From the NCBI GenBank assembly GCA_963576475.1, contig OY754982.1, forward strand, positions 11,558,546-11,622,545: a DNA stretch of 64,000 nucleotides, written 5' to 3'. Below the pieces are notes generated by a model that saw nothing but the letters and a program-made list of their open reading frames with translations, had not been told where the DNA came from and searched no databases. Below, piece by piece: positions 24,485 to 35,397 of the stretch; the stretch's first letter is position 1; each line of letters starts with the position of its first letter. A program made the position numbers and the translations under genes. Source of the stretch: Molanna angustata. Taxonomy: Eukaryota; Arthropoda; Insecta; Trichoptera; Molannidae.

Positions 24485-25157
24485 ATTGAGAAGCTGCAAA
24501 GAAAATTTTTCCGTATCGGTCAGCGTAGATTCCGTAACATCAGCGTAATGAATTTGCCAAGTCTGACACATAGGCGCGAGCTACTCGACGCATTGACGCT
24601 GCGCAAGATCTGTAACTCTGATTTTGATGCACCTGCTCTGTTGGCTAGGGTAAACTTCTGTATACCATCGTTGACTCGAATTCGCAATTACAGACAGTTC
24701 TATATGAACACTCCGACCAGTAATGCTGGAGTTAGAAGTCCCTTATACAGAGTCACTCACAATTTTAATAGTAAGTTTGGGAGTGTGGATGTCTTTGCCT
24801 CTTCCCTGAATGCGTTTAGGAGATCCATTAATCAAATACTTACTGATTGCTAACCTGCACTATCCTTAATACACCAAATCCTTTCCTCTTCCTTTCCCCG
24901 TGGTACTTACGATTTTTGTATTTTTTGTATTTTATGTTAGCTTTTAAGTTTTTAAATATTTTATTTTTCTTACATTTTGTTAATTATCTATGTTAGTTTT
25001 TAAGTTATAAAATTGTTTTTTTTTATGCTAAAATTGTATTCACCACTAATTGGGCAATTTGTGGAGAAATGATGACAGCGTTCATATCATTGTAATATAC
25101 ATGTACTCTTTGCCTGTTGGTGAGTCTTTGGGATAAATAAATAAATAAATAAATAAA
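24485..25157 (+). pseudogene. LINE C-terminal fragment with (AAAT)n tail
   Basis: The plus strand encodes IEKLQRKFFRIGQRRF followed by LPSLTHRRELLDALTLRKIC, then FCIPSLTRIRNYRQFY, NSKFGSVDVFASSLNAFRRS and a stop at 24852. This follows the known post-RT C-terminus layout of Jockey/CR1/R1-like LINEs (IE..Q..F, L..RR...D...L.KI, final F..S...FR). The 3' UTR runs to an AAATAAATAAATAAAT tail at 25132-25157. Everything upstream is missing (5' truncation). Confidence 0.75.
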
Positions 25158-25512
25158 CCACAATCGGAATGAATCTGGGGTCAAATTTATCTCCAATCTC
25201 TATGTTTACTAGAAACTGTATAAAATATGTACATAGGTACCGTTTAATAGTGGAACATTATGGAAGTTTAAAAGGTTTACTTTTTGATATTGTTACACAA
25301 TGCTTCGAGAAATTGGAAATGAATTTTAGAATCCGTTGGTTGATAATTTATATTTCTATAGTCCACCGTTAGTAACATTTCTGTTATTCTTTGAAAGTTG
25401 CTATATCAACATGGCTACATGGAAAGAAATTTGAACTTTTGATTTTTAGTATCATCATAGCTATTCTTTTGTGGCACATTTTAACAGATATTATATAAAA
25501 TCATAATTTCGT
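25158..25512. other. Spacer
   Basis: No gene recognised. A 67-codon ORF at 25169 has no motif. Confidence 0.5.
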
Positions 25513-25640
25513 GGCCTTCACGGCTTAGTCGATGAGATATCTAATTCCTGAATCCAAGGGTCCCGGTTACGATTCCCGGTGGAGACACAGTTTTCAAATA
25601 GTGTTTTCGGTCTGGATTTGTGAGACGATAGACTGGCTTA
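25513..25640 (+). mobile_element. SINE-A copy (tRNA-derived)
   Basis: The tRNA-like head GGCCTTCACGGCTTAGTCGA is followed by a B box, GGTTACGATTCC, and then CGGTGGAGACACAG and GTCTGGATTTGTGAGACGAT. Better copies at 51148-51358 and 30122-30330 show the A box as TGGCTCAGTTGGTTAGATA and the B box as GGTTCGATTCC. Pol III promoters of this kind drive SINE transcription. The head is mutated here, and the 3' part is replaced by the neighbouring repeat. Confidence 0.85.
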
Positions 25641-25656
25641 AAAGAAATGGCAGAAT

Positions 25657-26350
25657 GATAATTCTTCAATACCATTTTATGAAAGTGATGTGCCTTTTTA
25701 CCAATTTGAAAATAAAAATATCAAAATTTAAGTTTCCTGATACAAGGAAAGAATGTAAGACGAAGAAAGATGTAAAAAACAGAATGAAAGTTAACACATT
25801 GAGATGGTTTGGCCACTTGGGTAGAAAGAATGAAGAGCGCCCGACGAAGAAAATATACAAAGCTGACAGGAACGGAATAAGAGGTCGAGGACGCCCAAGA
25901 AAAGGATGTCACGACCATGTAAACGATATTCTGAAAGATGGAAATGTAAGAAGCGCGAACAACAGACGAACATGTGTAAGATGATGTATGAATATTGATG
26001 AGGCGACGAATATGTGTCAAGATAGAAAAATGTGGTGTTCGGTTCTCTCTGCCTACCCCGTGAGGGACATTGCGTGATGGTATGTATGTATAAGTTTCCT
26101 GAAATTGGGGTCACTTTTGAATATTTGACAGTTAAAAAAATTGAGAAACACTGATCATTGAAAATAATCGTCTTTAATTGACAAAGTAAAATAAACACAC
26201 CGAACATAGTATATAGCACATATTACAGCACACACACATATACATTGTGATGAAACTTTCAAATTGCAATCTCAGCATGATACTAGTTCCGCAATAAAAA
26301 AATAACATGAAATAATGCGAATTCATAACTCCACCTTGGGATAGTGAGGG
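25657..26350 (+). repeat. Dispersed repeat X, copy 1 (with LINE inserted)
   Basis: Starts near ATAATTCTTCAATACCATTT and TATGAAAGTGATGTGCCTTT and resumes after the LINE at AAGTTTCCTGAAATTGGGGT, continuing through ACACACATATACATTGTGAT and GAAACTTTCA. Copies 2 (34645-34920, minus) and 3 (35711-36145, plus) match without the insert. The class is unknown; no ORF of its own. Confidence 0.75.
25741..26090 (+). pseudogene. LINE C-terminal fragment, YPVRDMA family, 12-bp target duplication
   Basis: Encodes NRMKVNTLRWFGHLGRKNEE, then GIRGRGRPRKGCHDHVNDIL, then a stop, then MCQDRKMWCSVLSAYPVRD and a TGGTATGTATGTA tail. The W.GH...M / GRGRPR..W.D / QDR..W pattern is the known C-terminal end of many insect LINEs. 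TAAGTTTCCTGA flanks both sides (25729-25740 and 26091-26102), a target duplication that fixes the boundaries and shows this was inserted as a 350-bp truncated copy. Confidence 0.88.
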
Positions 26351-27589
26351 GTAAAAACAAGTCCTCTTGTTCTAAAACTTTCACTATAACAAAACATGAA
26401 ATAAAAAAAAATAATGGAATAAAAAAATATGAATATGGTCGTATGATATAAAAACAGCTGTTCGCATCGTTTTTAAAAGTGAAATCGGTATTTAGATTGT
26501 TGTTACTATCATTTTCCTATCTACACATGTTTGACCGCAATGTTGTTACACTTAAAATCATGTATTTCACAGTAATAATTGAAATGAATGGTGAAATTTT
26601 TAATAACACTATGAGAAATATCGTTTTTGTATCAATTATTGCACACAACACTTACCTATTTTGTATCGATTAAAGCATATTTATATAAACAGAATTGTCA
26701 CACGATTCTATACAATTTATACCGTGTTACAATGAATAATTTTAGATCTATATTGACACAATTATATATAACGGGTGGAATTTAATACCTCTTAATTAAT
26801 GTTGCAATGTAATTGGATAATTATTTTCAATTACTGGTTAAATTGTCTTAGTGTACAAAGTGCATAAAACTGCATGAATAAGGTGTACTTTATGACTAAA
26901 CCTTAGAGTACACCACAACTCATTTTTACCAAGATCGGATGATCTGTCAAAATTTACGTTAATCGCGAAAATTTTCAGCATGAAATATAATAAATAATAT
27001 TAAAACTGTAAATTTAATTTATTTGTAAATTGTGAATATACACTTATTCCTAACCTCAAATGACAAAGGTGTTGATAATTTTTTTTCTGAATCCAATTTC
27101 CATTCAATAAAGCAGACTAGTGAGACTAACTTAACCTAATAAATAAATAAACAAAGAACTTACTTAGTAAGTAAATAAATTTATACTTATATTTTCAGGT
27201 TATGTTTATTAAATTTGAATGGTATCCCGTTAAAAAATATTATACGACAGTTGCAATGTAGGTATGTATTGAATGTTTCCATGACTCATAATTCTGTTAT
27301 GAAAGGAATCAGCAGTGCATGGCTAATTATTCATATATAAATTTTATTGCAATCATAACTCTTAATGAAATGATATAAAAATATAAGTACCTACGCAACA
27401 TTATAATTACTATCAGTTTATGCAAATGTTTTTTTTTAAATATAGGTACACAATTGAATAATATAGGTACATATTTCTATAAATATACTACTTATCATGA
27501 TATTATTGTAAGCTAATAATTAATGTATGTAGTTGATATTTGTGAGAGTTAATTAATTTGTTCCTACTTATGGAATTTTTATTTCATAC
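26351..27589. other. Spacer
   Basis: AT-rich; no gene recognised. Confidence 0.5.
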
Positions 27590-27850
27590 ATTGTCAATTT
27601 CAATTTAAAAAATAAATAAACCAAATAAAATATAAATAAATAAACAAAATAAATGTTACTTAAACAAACAGACGTACAAGACCTCAACGTTCTTTTTATA
27701 CAAAATAATTAAAGATAGCAGAGGAAAAAACACAAAAACAAACAATATAGCATATAAGAACAAATCATAGCAATGATAGGAAGACTAATTGATAAGGAAA
27801 GGAAGAGGAGAGGAAGATGTAATCAGGTGTTGTCAGATAAATATTTTTGC
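27590..27850 (-). mobile_element. LINE 3'-UTR fragment (minus)
   Basis: A tail rich in ATAAATAAATAAAC (27605-27650) is followed by GCATATAAGAACAAATCATA then GCAATGATAGGAAGACTAAT and GGAAAGGAAGAGGAG. This is the reverse complement of the LINE 3' region at 30355-30480 and resembles 48590-48690. Coding sequence is missing. Confidence 0.65.
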
Positions 27851-28599
27851 TTTAGCTTTTTCCTGAAGATGTTTAGTGAAATATCCTAAACGCTTTGATC
27901 GATACAGTGACGAATGCGAGTACCAAAATTAGATTTTATCCAATTTACTACCTAAATTACTTTATGAACTCCTTTGTTGGGAATTGAATCCTGGAAGTCG
28001 ACATAGAATTCAAATAACATACCACAATAACACGTCAGCTAATATTAAATAGGATAATAATAAAAATGTTGATTGATTTAAAAAGTATCTGGAGATGTTT
28101 ATATATTCATGCTCGTAAAATGAAAACAGTTTTTAATGTCTACACGTGCCGAACGATCGAAGCAATACATTTGTAAACATAACCTCATTGTCTAATAATG
28201 TTACAAAAATATAAAAAGTAATCGGTATGGGAACTTGAATTTTACTTACCAAGTTTTTAATGAACACGTTTTAGAAACTACAACACAATAACACTTTAAA
28301 AATTATTGACTTTTTAATTATTAAAGAATACTAATTTGAAAGCAAAGCAAATGCTTATTAAATTTTAAACAAGTATATAAATTTATACTTATTAGTATGA
28401 ATACACATGACTTATTTCAAAACTGTGTTTATTAATAGGTACTTTTTATAAAAAAAAAACTATGATTTTTTATAAACTAACAAAAAAACACGAAATGATT
28501 TCACTTAAAAAAACACTTGATACTTTGTGTATTTTGTAAAACAAGTAATCACTTAAATTGTATTTATTTTATCAATCAATATTTTCTCAAACACACCAC
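27851..28599. other. Spacer
   Basis: Nothing recognised. Confidence 0.5.
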
Positions 28600-28810
28600 T
28601 TACATCGTATTTTTTTGACAGTTTATTTCATAACACGCCCGGTTTATTGACAGTTTGAAAGATCGAACATCGAAATTTGAATTTGGAATATCGAACGACA
28701 ATCTGCGCAATGTAGTAGCAAAACTACCAAACCGCGCCGTTGTGCTTTGCGCACTGTGATCTTGTTTCGTAGTAATATTTTGTAATGCGCGCATGGCCCC
28801 AATACAGTGT
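28600..28810 (-). other. Locally GC-rich patch, unassigned
   Basis: Contains GCGCATGGCCCC, CCGCGCCGTTGTGC and TTGCGCACTG in otherwise AT-rich DNA, with a 64-codon open frame on the minus strand that I do not recognise. It could be a relic first exon, a promoter of a gene lying elsewhere, or transposon 5' sequence. There is no TATA or splice evidence strong enough to choose. Confidence 0.25.
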
Positions 28811-30121
28811 GATCAGAAAATAATATTTAATAAAATATTAACAGATTTTTATTGCAGTAGGTATAATATCCTAATTTGAAAACTGTGATACTTAACTATA
28901 TCGTCTTTTTTCCGTCTCAAGTCTAATTTTTTTAATAGGTAATTGTTAATTACATTTTCCTTAAACATTTTCTTATTCCTAAATGATTTATTTTCTTTCA
29001 TAGAATGATCGTATCGGTTGATAATGCCCTTATCAACCGATTAACATAGAGATTATGTTTACTTATGTTGGTAGGTATATACTTAATTTAAGTAGGTATA
29101 TTTTTAACGTGTATAGATACAAAATGCTTATATTTCACAGAAATTTACAGGAACAGATAGAGCAATTTTTGATTTAAAAAAAATCAATGATTCAATTATT
29201 AATATGATTAACATTGGTAGATTGCAGTTATAAGAACGTTCAATGTAAGTTAAATACGAATGTGAAAAGAAATAAATATTAATACGTGGAACCTTTATTA
29301 GTGAATTGATGTAAAAAAACACCATCATCGTTAGCAAAATATGAACATGGTTTCTTAGTAGGCTATAGGATATTTTATATGTTTGCAATTTTTTTATTGA
29401 ATGCTCATAACAATTGATTAGAAAATTTTGGTTCTTCAATGACAATAGATTCATTTAGACATTCATTAGTTTAATTCTTATTATAAGACGAAAACAGCAG
29501 AGACAATAAATAAAAAAATCAACATAAATAAATATATATTAAGTTTAAATGTATCCAATCATTAGATCGATTTCCATAAATTAGAATTAGCAGTCGTAAT
29601 GTTTTTTTCAGGTCCGAAGGGAATTACAGAAAAATATCTAAAAATAAAAATGTATTCTATTTCGGGCAAATGACAAATTACGTAAAAGCATTCGGTCGAT
29701 TTGTTCGGAAAGAGCATTACGTTTATTGAAAAATTACACAATGTGCCTTAGTAAATTGATCATGTTTACTTTATGTACATTATAACAAATTAAATAAATT
29801 TTCTATACAAATAAGAATCGAATAAATCCAATTCAATAACAAAATATATTATTTAATATACCTTGGAGTATTTACGTATAACAAATTAGTTAATAAAATG
29901 AAATAATAAAAAGATCATGACGTTGGTACCTATTTTTGAATTTTAAAGAATTTTAAGGGTCGCGAAAGAAATCTTTGCAGGGTTAATATTGCCTTAAACA
30001 AAAAAGTTAACTTGTACAAAGAGAAAATTATCAATGCAACCACCAGATATAACATTTCTAGAAGTTTTGTGAATCATAATCAACATTCATAGGATATATG
30101 AATAAATTTTAATACTTAATA
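28811..30121. other. Spacer
   Basis: AT-rich; nothing recognised. ATCGGTTGATAA and TTATCAACCGAT at 29013-29041 form a short inverted pair. Confidence 0.5.
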
Positions 30122-30330
30122 TTGCTTCTCGGGCATCTATCAGGTACTATGTCAAATATCAATTTAACACACACGAAATACCAAGTTGCCACATTCTTGA
30201 GACTTGCAATATCAATCGTCTCACAGATGCAGACTGAAAACACAATTTAAAACTGTGTCTCCATCGGGAATCGAACCCGGGACCTTTGGATTAGCAATCA
30301 AATACCTATCCAACTGAGCCACGAAGGCCG
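30122..30330 (-). mobile_element. SINE-A copy (tRNA-derived), near full length
   Basis: Minus strand: GGCCTTCGTGGCTCAGTTGG (head and A box), AGGTCCCGGGTTCGATTCCC (B box), GATGGAGACACAG, GTCTGCATCTGTGAGACGAT, then a body ending GATGCCCGAGAAGCAAT. It is about 209 bp. It lies head to head with a LINE 3' tail at 30355. Confidence 0.92.
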
Positions 30331-30354
30331 ACATAAATTAAATCTGAAAAGATC

Positions 30355-30628
30355 ATTAATTCCTCTTCCTTTCCTTATCCTTTAGTTTTCCTATCATTGC
30401 TATGAATTGTTCTTTTATGCTATCTTATTTGTTTTTTTTTACTTTTATTCTGCTGTATTTATTTATTTTGTAATATGATTATGTAACTGATTGCCATAGT
30501 ACACATTGTTTTGTATACTTAACATTAACTCTGGTTGGTTGGAAGAAATTTCCACTAGGCAATAAGCCCGTCAGTGTACAAATTGTATGTACAAGAAGAT
30601 TCAAATAAATAAATAAATAAAATAAATT
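30355..30628 (+). mobile_element. LINE 3' end with GGTTGGTTGGAAGAAATT tail
   Basis: CCTCTTCCTTTCCTTATCCT and TTTCCTATCATTGCTATGAA lead through AT-rich 3' UTR to CTGGTTGGTTGGAAGAAATT, CCACTAGGCAATAAGCCCGT, GTACAAATTGTATGTACAAG and an AATAAATAAATAAATAAAAT tail. No coding part remains. Its last 90 bp is the reference copy of the tail also found on SINE-B. Confidence 0.75.
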
Positions 30629-30810
30629 TTACTGCGGACATCAATCTGACGTAACGTGAAAAACAAAAAAAAAACACTTAATCCCAACTAGTGTTTCAGT
30701 GTGCGAGACAAAATTTGCACTGTCTCATTTTTAAATCACTGATAAATTTATATCTCGATAGAGACGAAAATAAGATGAAAACATAATCGCCAACTAAGAA
30801 TCAAGGTAAC

Positions 30811-30880
30811 CTGTTGGTGCATTGATTTCCAGGTTCTCTTTATAATTTTTCAACTTCACTATTGAAATATTAATGTTAAA
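30811..30880 (+). mobile_element. Fragment of the TTCCTGGTTCTC tail repeat
   Basis: CTGTTGGTGCATTGATTTCC then AGGTTCTCTTTATAA is a diverged copy of the TAGGTGCCTTGAGTTCCTGG and TTCTCCTATAATATTCCAAC block at 61615-61690, 49470-49530, 45390 and 62790-62850. Confidence 0.5.
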
Positions 30881-30907
30881 CTATAACTGACTCCCAACAA
30901 GGAAAAA

Positions 30908-31456
30908 ATCCAATGCATGTGTATCACAATATATTAGTTTATATTACGGTTATTACATTCACAAAAAAATCCAATGCATGTGTATCACAATATATTAGTT
31001 TATATTACGGTTATTACATTCACAAAAAAATCCAATGCATGTGTATCACAATATATTAGTTTATATTACGGTTATTACATTCACAAAAAAATCCAATGCA
31101 TGTGTATCACAATATATTAGTTTATATTACGGTTATTACATTCACAAAAAAATCCAATGCATGTGTATCACAATATATTAGTTTATATTACGGTTATTAC
31201 ATTCACAAAAAAATCCAATGCATGTGTATCACAATATATTAGTTTATATTACGGTTATTACATTCACAAAAAAATCCAATGCATGTGTATCACAATATAT
31301 TAGTTTATATTACGGTTATTACATTCACAAAAAAATCCAATGCATGTGTATCACAATATATTAGTTTATATTACGGTTATTACATTCACAAAAAAATCCA
31401 ATGCATGTGTATCACAATATATTAGTTTATATTACGGTTATTACATTCACAAAAAA
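30908..31456. repeat. 61-bp minisatellite, nine near-identical units
   Basis: Units begin ATCCAATGCATGTGTATCAC at 30908, 30969, 31030, 31091, 31152, 31213, 31274, 31335 and 31396. Each ends GGTTATTACATTCACAAAAA. I see no differences between units by eye, so the array is very young or is being homogenised. There are no spacers and no coding potential. Confidence 0.98.
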
Positions 31457-32076
31457 AAATCTATAAACGATAGCATTTTTGAATCCGAGAAAAGTAAGTA
31501 TTCAAAATATAACAATTAAAAACACCAAAGATTTTAATCAAACATATTTGTAGATATAATTTTAATGAAAACAATATAATAAAGAAATAAATTATACGAA
31601 TAAGTTATATATTTAAAGCTTATACACATAATATTATTATATTCGTATAAATTTGAACATTGAACAAAAAAGAACCTTCGTATCTGCCGTAATGTATTAT
31701 TGATCAGGGAATATATATTTTTTCCATTTTGATAGAGAAAGCAGAATATGACGTTATGACCAGACTGTATAGGATATCATCTGACCACAACAGTAGCCGG
31801 TATTGCTACCCGCTTCAGCAGTCAAGCATAACACTAAAAAATTATATTATCCATCTATCTGCTTAAACATCATCTTCGGTCAAGCGAAATTCATTTTTTT
31901 TTATCTCATGTTTATTTCAATCAAAAATATACATAATCCATTGAACTTCCGTTTAGTATATATTATATAGAAAAATAATTTCATCATTAGAGGGAACTCT
32001 TCATACAATGAAAAACGTGTTTTTAATCAAATATAAGAAGAAGGAAGATGACTTTATACAGTATTTTATTTATTTA
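31457..32076. other. Spacer
   Basis: Nothing recognised. Confidence 0.5.
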
Positions 32077-32486
32077 TTTTATTACAGTCATGGGCAAAGT
32101 ACGGCCCGCGTGCCAAGTGTGGCCCTTCGGAGTAGTAAATCCGGCCCGAATTCGAATAAACCCTAAAATTATACCTAGAATTCACTACTGCGAATCAGCT
32201 CATCCCAGTTTCTACCAGATTATGAACAATTTTTAGAAGTTCAGTCAGTGTCACATCTGTCACATAAGCCATACTCTTCTAAAGAATAATTAATTTTTGT
32301 AACTTTTTTTCTAATAATATATATAAGTATAATCTATATAATATAAGTTGTGTGTGATGCAAAAATCAAAAATAAAGTTTATCACTTATAAAATTCTGTG
32401 TTGTTCATATTTTTTTGGCCCGCCTAGATAATTTTTTATTTTATCTGGCCCTCCCCTTAAACAGTTTGCCCATCACTGTTTTATTA
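32077..32486. mobile_element. hAT-type MITE, 8-bp target duplication
   Basis: The body is 32085-32478 (394 bp). The left end is CAGTCATGGGCAAAGTACGG and the right end in reverse complement is CAGTGATGGGCAAACTGTTT. TTTTATTA flanks both sides exactly (32077-32084 and 32479-32486). CAG..GGGCAAA ends with an 8-bp duplication are established for hAT elements. CGGCCCGC and GGCCCTCC motifs lie just inside the ends. No transposase frame is present, so it needed an enzyme from elsewhere. Confidence 0.92.
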
Positions 32487-32999
32487 CATGTATACAATTA
32501 TTGAAAAAAAAACAACAAATGAAATACACATTTTATATCATAATTCAACGTCATATAATATTTTCTTTCAATTTTAAAATTTTACGTATAATTTATTTAT
32601 TTTATTAATGGCGTTTGCCATTTACATGAAGTATTCACAAAAGATACAAAATATATTAGGTACATAATATGTGAAAATACATAAAAAACAAAAACATATC
32701 CAATTTATAAACAATGAAAATAAAGCAATAAGAAATATAAAGAAAAACTTATACAAAATAAAAAAAAATAAAAGGAACATATTAAAATACATTCGAAGAA
32801 CATTTAACCAAAATAATAATCAAAATAACAAACGTCAAAGTGTCAAAGAACAAATAAACATACTATATTAATATAACGAAAAATAAAACGAAACACAAAT
32901 ATCAAAATACTTACTTATATATTATTATTATAAAATATATAGTTAAAAAAAGCGTTATAAGGCAATGTATATATTTTTTTGGCTATGTTCTGCATTTAA
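32487..32999. other. A-rich spacer
   Basis: Very A-rich on the plus strand (32660-32880). The 66-codon Lys/Asn-rich frame there reflects composition and is not called. Confidence 0.5.
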
Positions 33000-33221
33000 T
33001 AATAAAAAAATAATAATTATTATAAACACTTCCTTGCACCATGCGCGAGTGGCGAGTACATTGCCATATGACAATTTCTTCCAACTAACTAACTAACCAG
33101 TGTTTCCAGTCCAGAGAAGCAATATTAGCGTGAGAAATCAATTTTAAATATTTTTTTCCTCTGCTGGGGATCGAGCCCAGGACGCCCGGCACAGAAACCA
33201 AACGGCTTACCATCTGTGCAT
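33000..33221 (-). mobile_element. SINE-B copy (tRNA-derived head plus LINE-like tail)
   Basis: Minus strand: TGCACAGATGGTAAGCCGTT (A box region), GGTTTCTGTGCCGGGCGTCC, GGGCTCGATCCCCAGCAGAG (B box GGCTCGATCCC), TTGCTTCTCTGGACTGGAAA, then GGTTAGTTAGTTAGTTGGAA and GAAATTGTCATATGGCAATG, ending in AATAATTATTATTTTTTTAT. The tail from GTTAGTTGG onward matches the LINE 3' end at 30534-30600. This is the copy that ties head and tail together. Confidence 0.88.
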
Positions 33222-33261
33222 TTCAATAGATCTTTGACAAAGTGGAAGAAAAGTATAAATG

Positions 33262-33366
33262 TGTTTAATTTAAATATATCACTACAAATATTTGTGTCCC
33301 CACCAGTTTTCGAACCCAGGATTTATAGCACCGGAGTCAAATGTTTTTTTCCTGTGCCACAAAGAC
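33262..33366 (-). mobile_element. SINE-D fragment (tRNA-derived head)
   Basis: Minus strand: TTTGTGGCACAGGAAAAAAA, CATTTGACTCCGGTGCTATA, then a B box in CCTGGGTTCGAAAACTGGTG, then GGGACACAAATATTTG. The head layout resembles SINE-B, but the sequence after the B box differs, so it is treated as a separate kind. Confidence 0.6.
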
Positions 33367-34109
33367 TAGCATCATCATTAAAAATGATAAAACTGATATT
33401 TATTAGTTTTATCCATTGTTTATCAGTAGGTTTGGATATCCACAAAAAAATAATAATTTAGAGCACACATGTAAACTATTTCTGCGTTACCCTGTAGGCC
33501 ATCAGCTAAATGCGGAGGATGCATCCGAAATTATTGCGAGCAAAAAATTAGAGAACGATGGATCAAGTAGCGGAAGGAGTCGCCGCAGCGCACTATGGGA
33601 ACGTCAAAAGAATGAAGGAAGGATATTCTTTATAAGTGTAGTGTGTGTGTACCACGTGTGTTATTTCATACGGCACAAAAAATCTTTTAAAACGAAATTA
33701 ACAGACGTCGAATATATATTATGTACTTAATAATAAGGGACGGTATAATTTCTTGAGACATGGATGCTGTCGGTTTATTTCATAGTGATTGTAATAAATA
33801 TACGTAGGTACTGATCTGTGGTAGGTATATAATTTAAAATACCAAGTTTTAAAATTAATGTTTAAGTTCGATTTTAATGTTTCTTTATGTGTCCGGCTGG
33901 TTATTTTAATGTTTTCAGATACGTATAATAAATAATACTCAGGTACATATTATTTGCTCAATTCATACACTTGTTGCATGTAAAACATGAGATCCAACTG
34001 TCGATAGTGATAGTATGTACCTACAGTTGAAGAATAAGTACCTACCAAACTATAAACCCATAAATACAAATTATTTAATATTTTAAGATATTTGGATTTC
34101 TATACAACA
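33367..34109. other. Spacer
   Basis: A 104-codon ORF at 33416-33730, in GC-richer sequence (Ser/Arg-rich centre GSSSGRSRRSALWERQK), is unrecognised and weak. The rest is AT-rich. Confidence 0.4.
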
Positions 34110-34212
34110 CATGTACCTAGGTATGTATGTCAAGATAGGATAGTATGGAGGTCAGTCCTTTAATCCTACCCAGAATGTGAAAACAGCATGATGGTATGTA
34201 TGTATGTTTGGA
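34110..34212 (+). mobile_element. LINE 3' end, YPVRDMA family, diverged copy
   Basis: TATGTCAAGATAGGATAGTA, then CCTTTAATCCTACCCAGAAT and GCATGATGGTATGTATGTAT, follow the layout of the copies at 18412 and 43625 but with many changes. It keeps the GGTATGTATGTATG tail. Confidence 0.5.
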
Positions 34213-34644
34213 GATTAGTATCAAACTATTAAGTCTTCTTAGATTATTGTGTGTAGCTATTGCCATACAAATTGTATGAAGCAATGTCGTCACTAAATTC
34301 ATTTTTTATAAAAATTGTTAAAAAAAAATGAGATGTGCTAATATAATGTAAATATTTTTTATAGAAAATTAAATTATCTAGTTGGGGTGTTTCGGCTTTT
34401 TTCGATATTTAAAAAAAAATGGAAATATAGGGAGTTAAACTCATAAATTTATCATAAAAAAAATATTTTTCTTAATAAAAAACGTTTGAGAAACCCTGGA
34501 ATTTAAAAAAAAAAATTCATTTGAGATTTTGTATTTGTCTATGTGTATACCAATTTTCAGCATTCTAGCTTTTATGGTTTCAGAGATATATGGAAAAATG
34601 AACCAAAATTTCAAAAGTTGATAACCCCTGATTGAAACAAAAAT
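34213..34644. other. Spacer with a TTTTTCAAA-rich block
   Basis: GTTTCAGAGATATATGGAAA near 34578 and surrounding A/T runs look repeat-like, but I see no second copy here to define them. Confidence 0.4.
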
Positions 34645-34920
34645 TTTATTCTGAAAGTTTCATCACAATGTATCTGTGTGTGTACTACGTGCTGTGTGCT
34701 GCGTGCTGTGTGCTATGTACGGCGTGTTTATTTTACTTTATCGATTATAGACGAAAGCACCTACTCATTCGATTATTTTCAAATATCTGAATAGTGCTTC
34801 TCATTTTTATTACTGATCCCAAGCTCAGGAAGCTTTAAATTTGAAATTTTTGTTTTGAAATTGGTAAAAAGGCACATCACTCTCATAAAATGGCACTGAA
34901 GAATTATCAAGTTTTCAAAA
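34645..34920 (-). repeat. Dispersed repeat X, copy 2
   Basis: Reverse complement of copies 1 and 3: TGATAATTCTTCAGTGCCAT, TTATGAGAGTGATGTGCCTT, then ACACACACAGATACATTGTG and ATGAAACTTTCA. It contains a private expansion of GTGCTGTG / GTGCTGCG triplets at 34685-34720 not seen in the others. Confidence 0.75.
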
Positions 34921-35039
34921 CAAAATATTTAAATAAAAAAATAATTTAAAAAACTCATTTCATGAAAATATTTTCCATACAAAATTTTATTACTTTATAG
35001 AATGACTTATTAGTGAGGAGTTAAGCATTGGCCACAACC

Positions 35040-35372
35040 CACTCGTTTTCTTATTGTGCCATACCAGGTTCCCTCGACCACTCTGGCGTAGGCATCTCTT
35101 TCTTTAGCTTACCGTAACAGCTCTTCCACTCTGTGGACTTCGGTCCATTGCCTGATGTTTCTTAGCCACGACATCTGCCTCATATCCACACCGCGATTAC
35201 CCTCAATTTTCCCATTCATGATGAGGTGTAGTTGACCGTATTTATTGCTTCGGAGAATGTGTCCAAGTATGTGTCCATCTTTCTCATTTTTATACAGGAA
35301 AACAATTCTCTGCCGACGGCAGCTCAAACCATATTTGTTTATGGGATTCGTAACATTCTGCGGTGAAGCCAC
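35040..35372 (-). pseudogene. LINE C-terminal fragment (KIEGNRG family)
   Basis: The minus strand encodes KDGHILGHILRSNKYGQLHL, then IMNGKIEGNRGVDMRQMSWL and RNIRQWTEVHRVEELLR, then a stop and an in-frame AKERDAYARVVEGTWYGTIR. The GH.LR...YELL.LI..GKIEG.RG.GR...SWL.NLR.W pattern is a familiar LINE C-terminus. 5' truncated; no target duplication identified. Confidence 0.8.
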
Positions 35373-35397
35373 TACTACTCATAATATGTTCTCTAAA

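Noticed and set aside
30908..31456. Regular repeats considered as a CRISPR array
   Set aside because: The units are directly adjacent with no variable spacers, the unit length is 61 bp and the setting is eukaryotic: it is a minisatellite.
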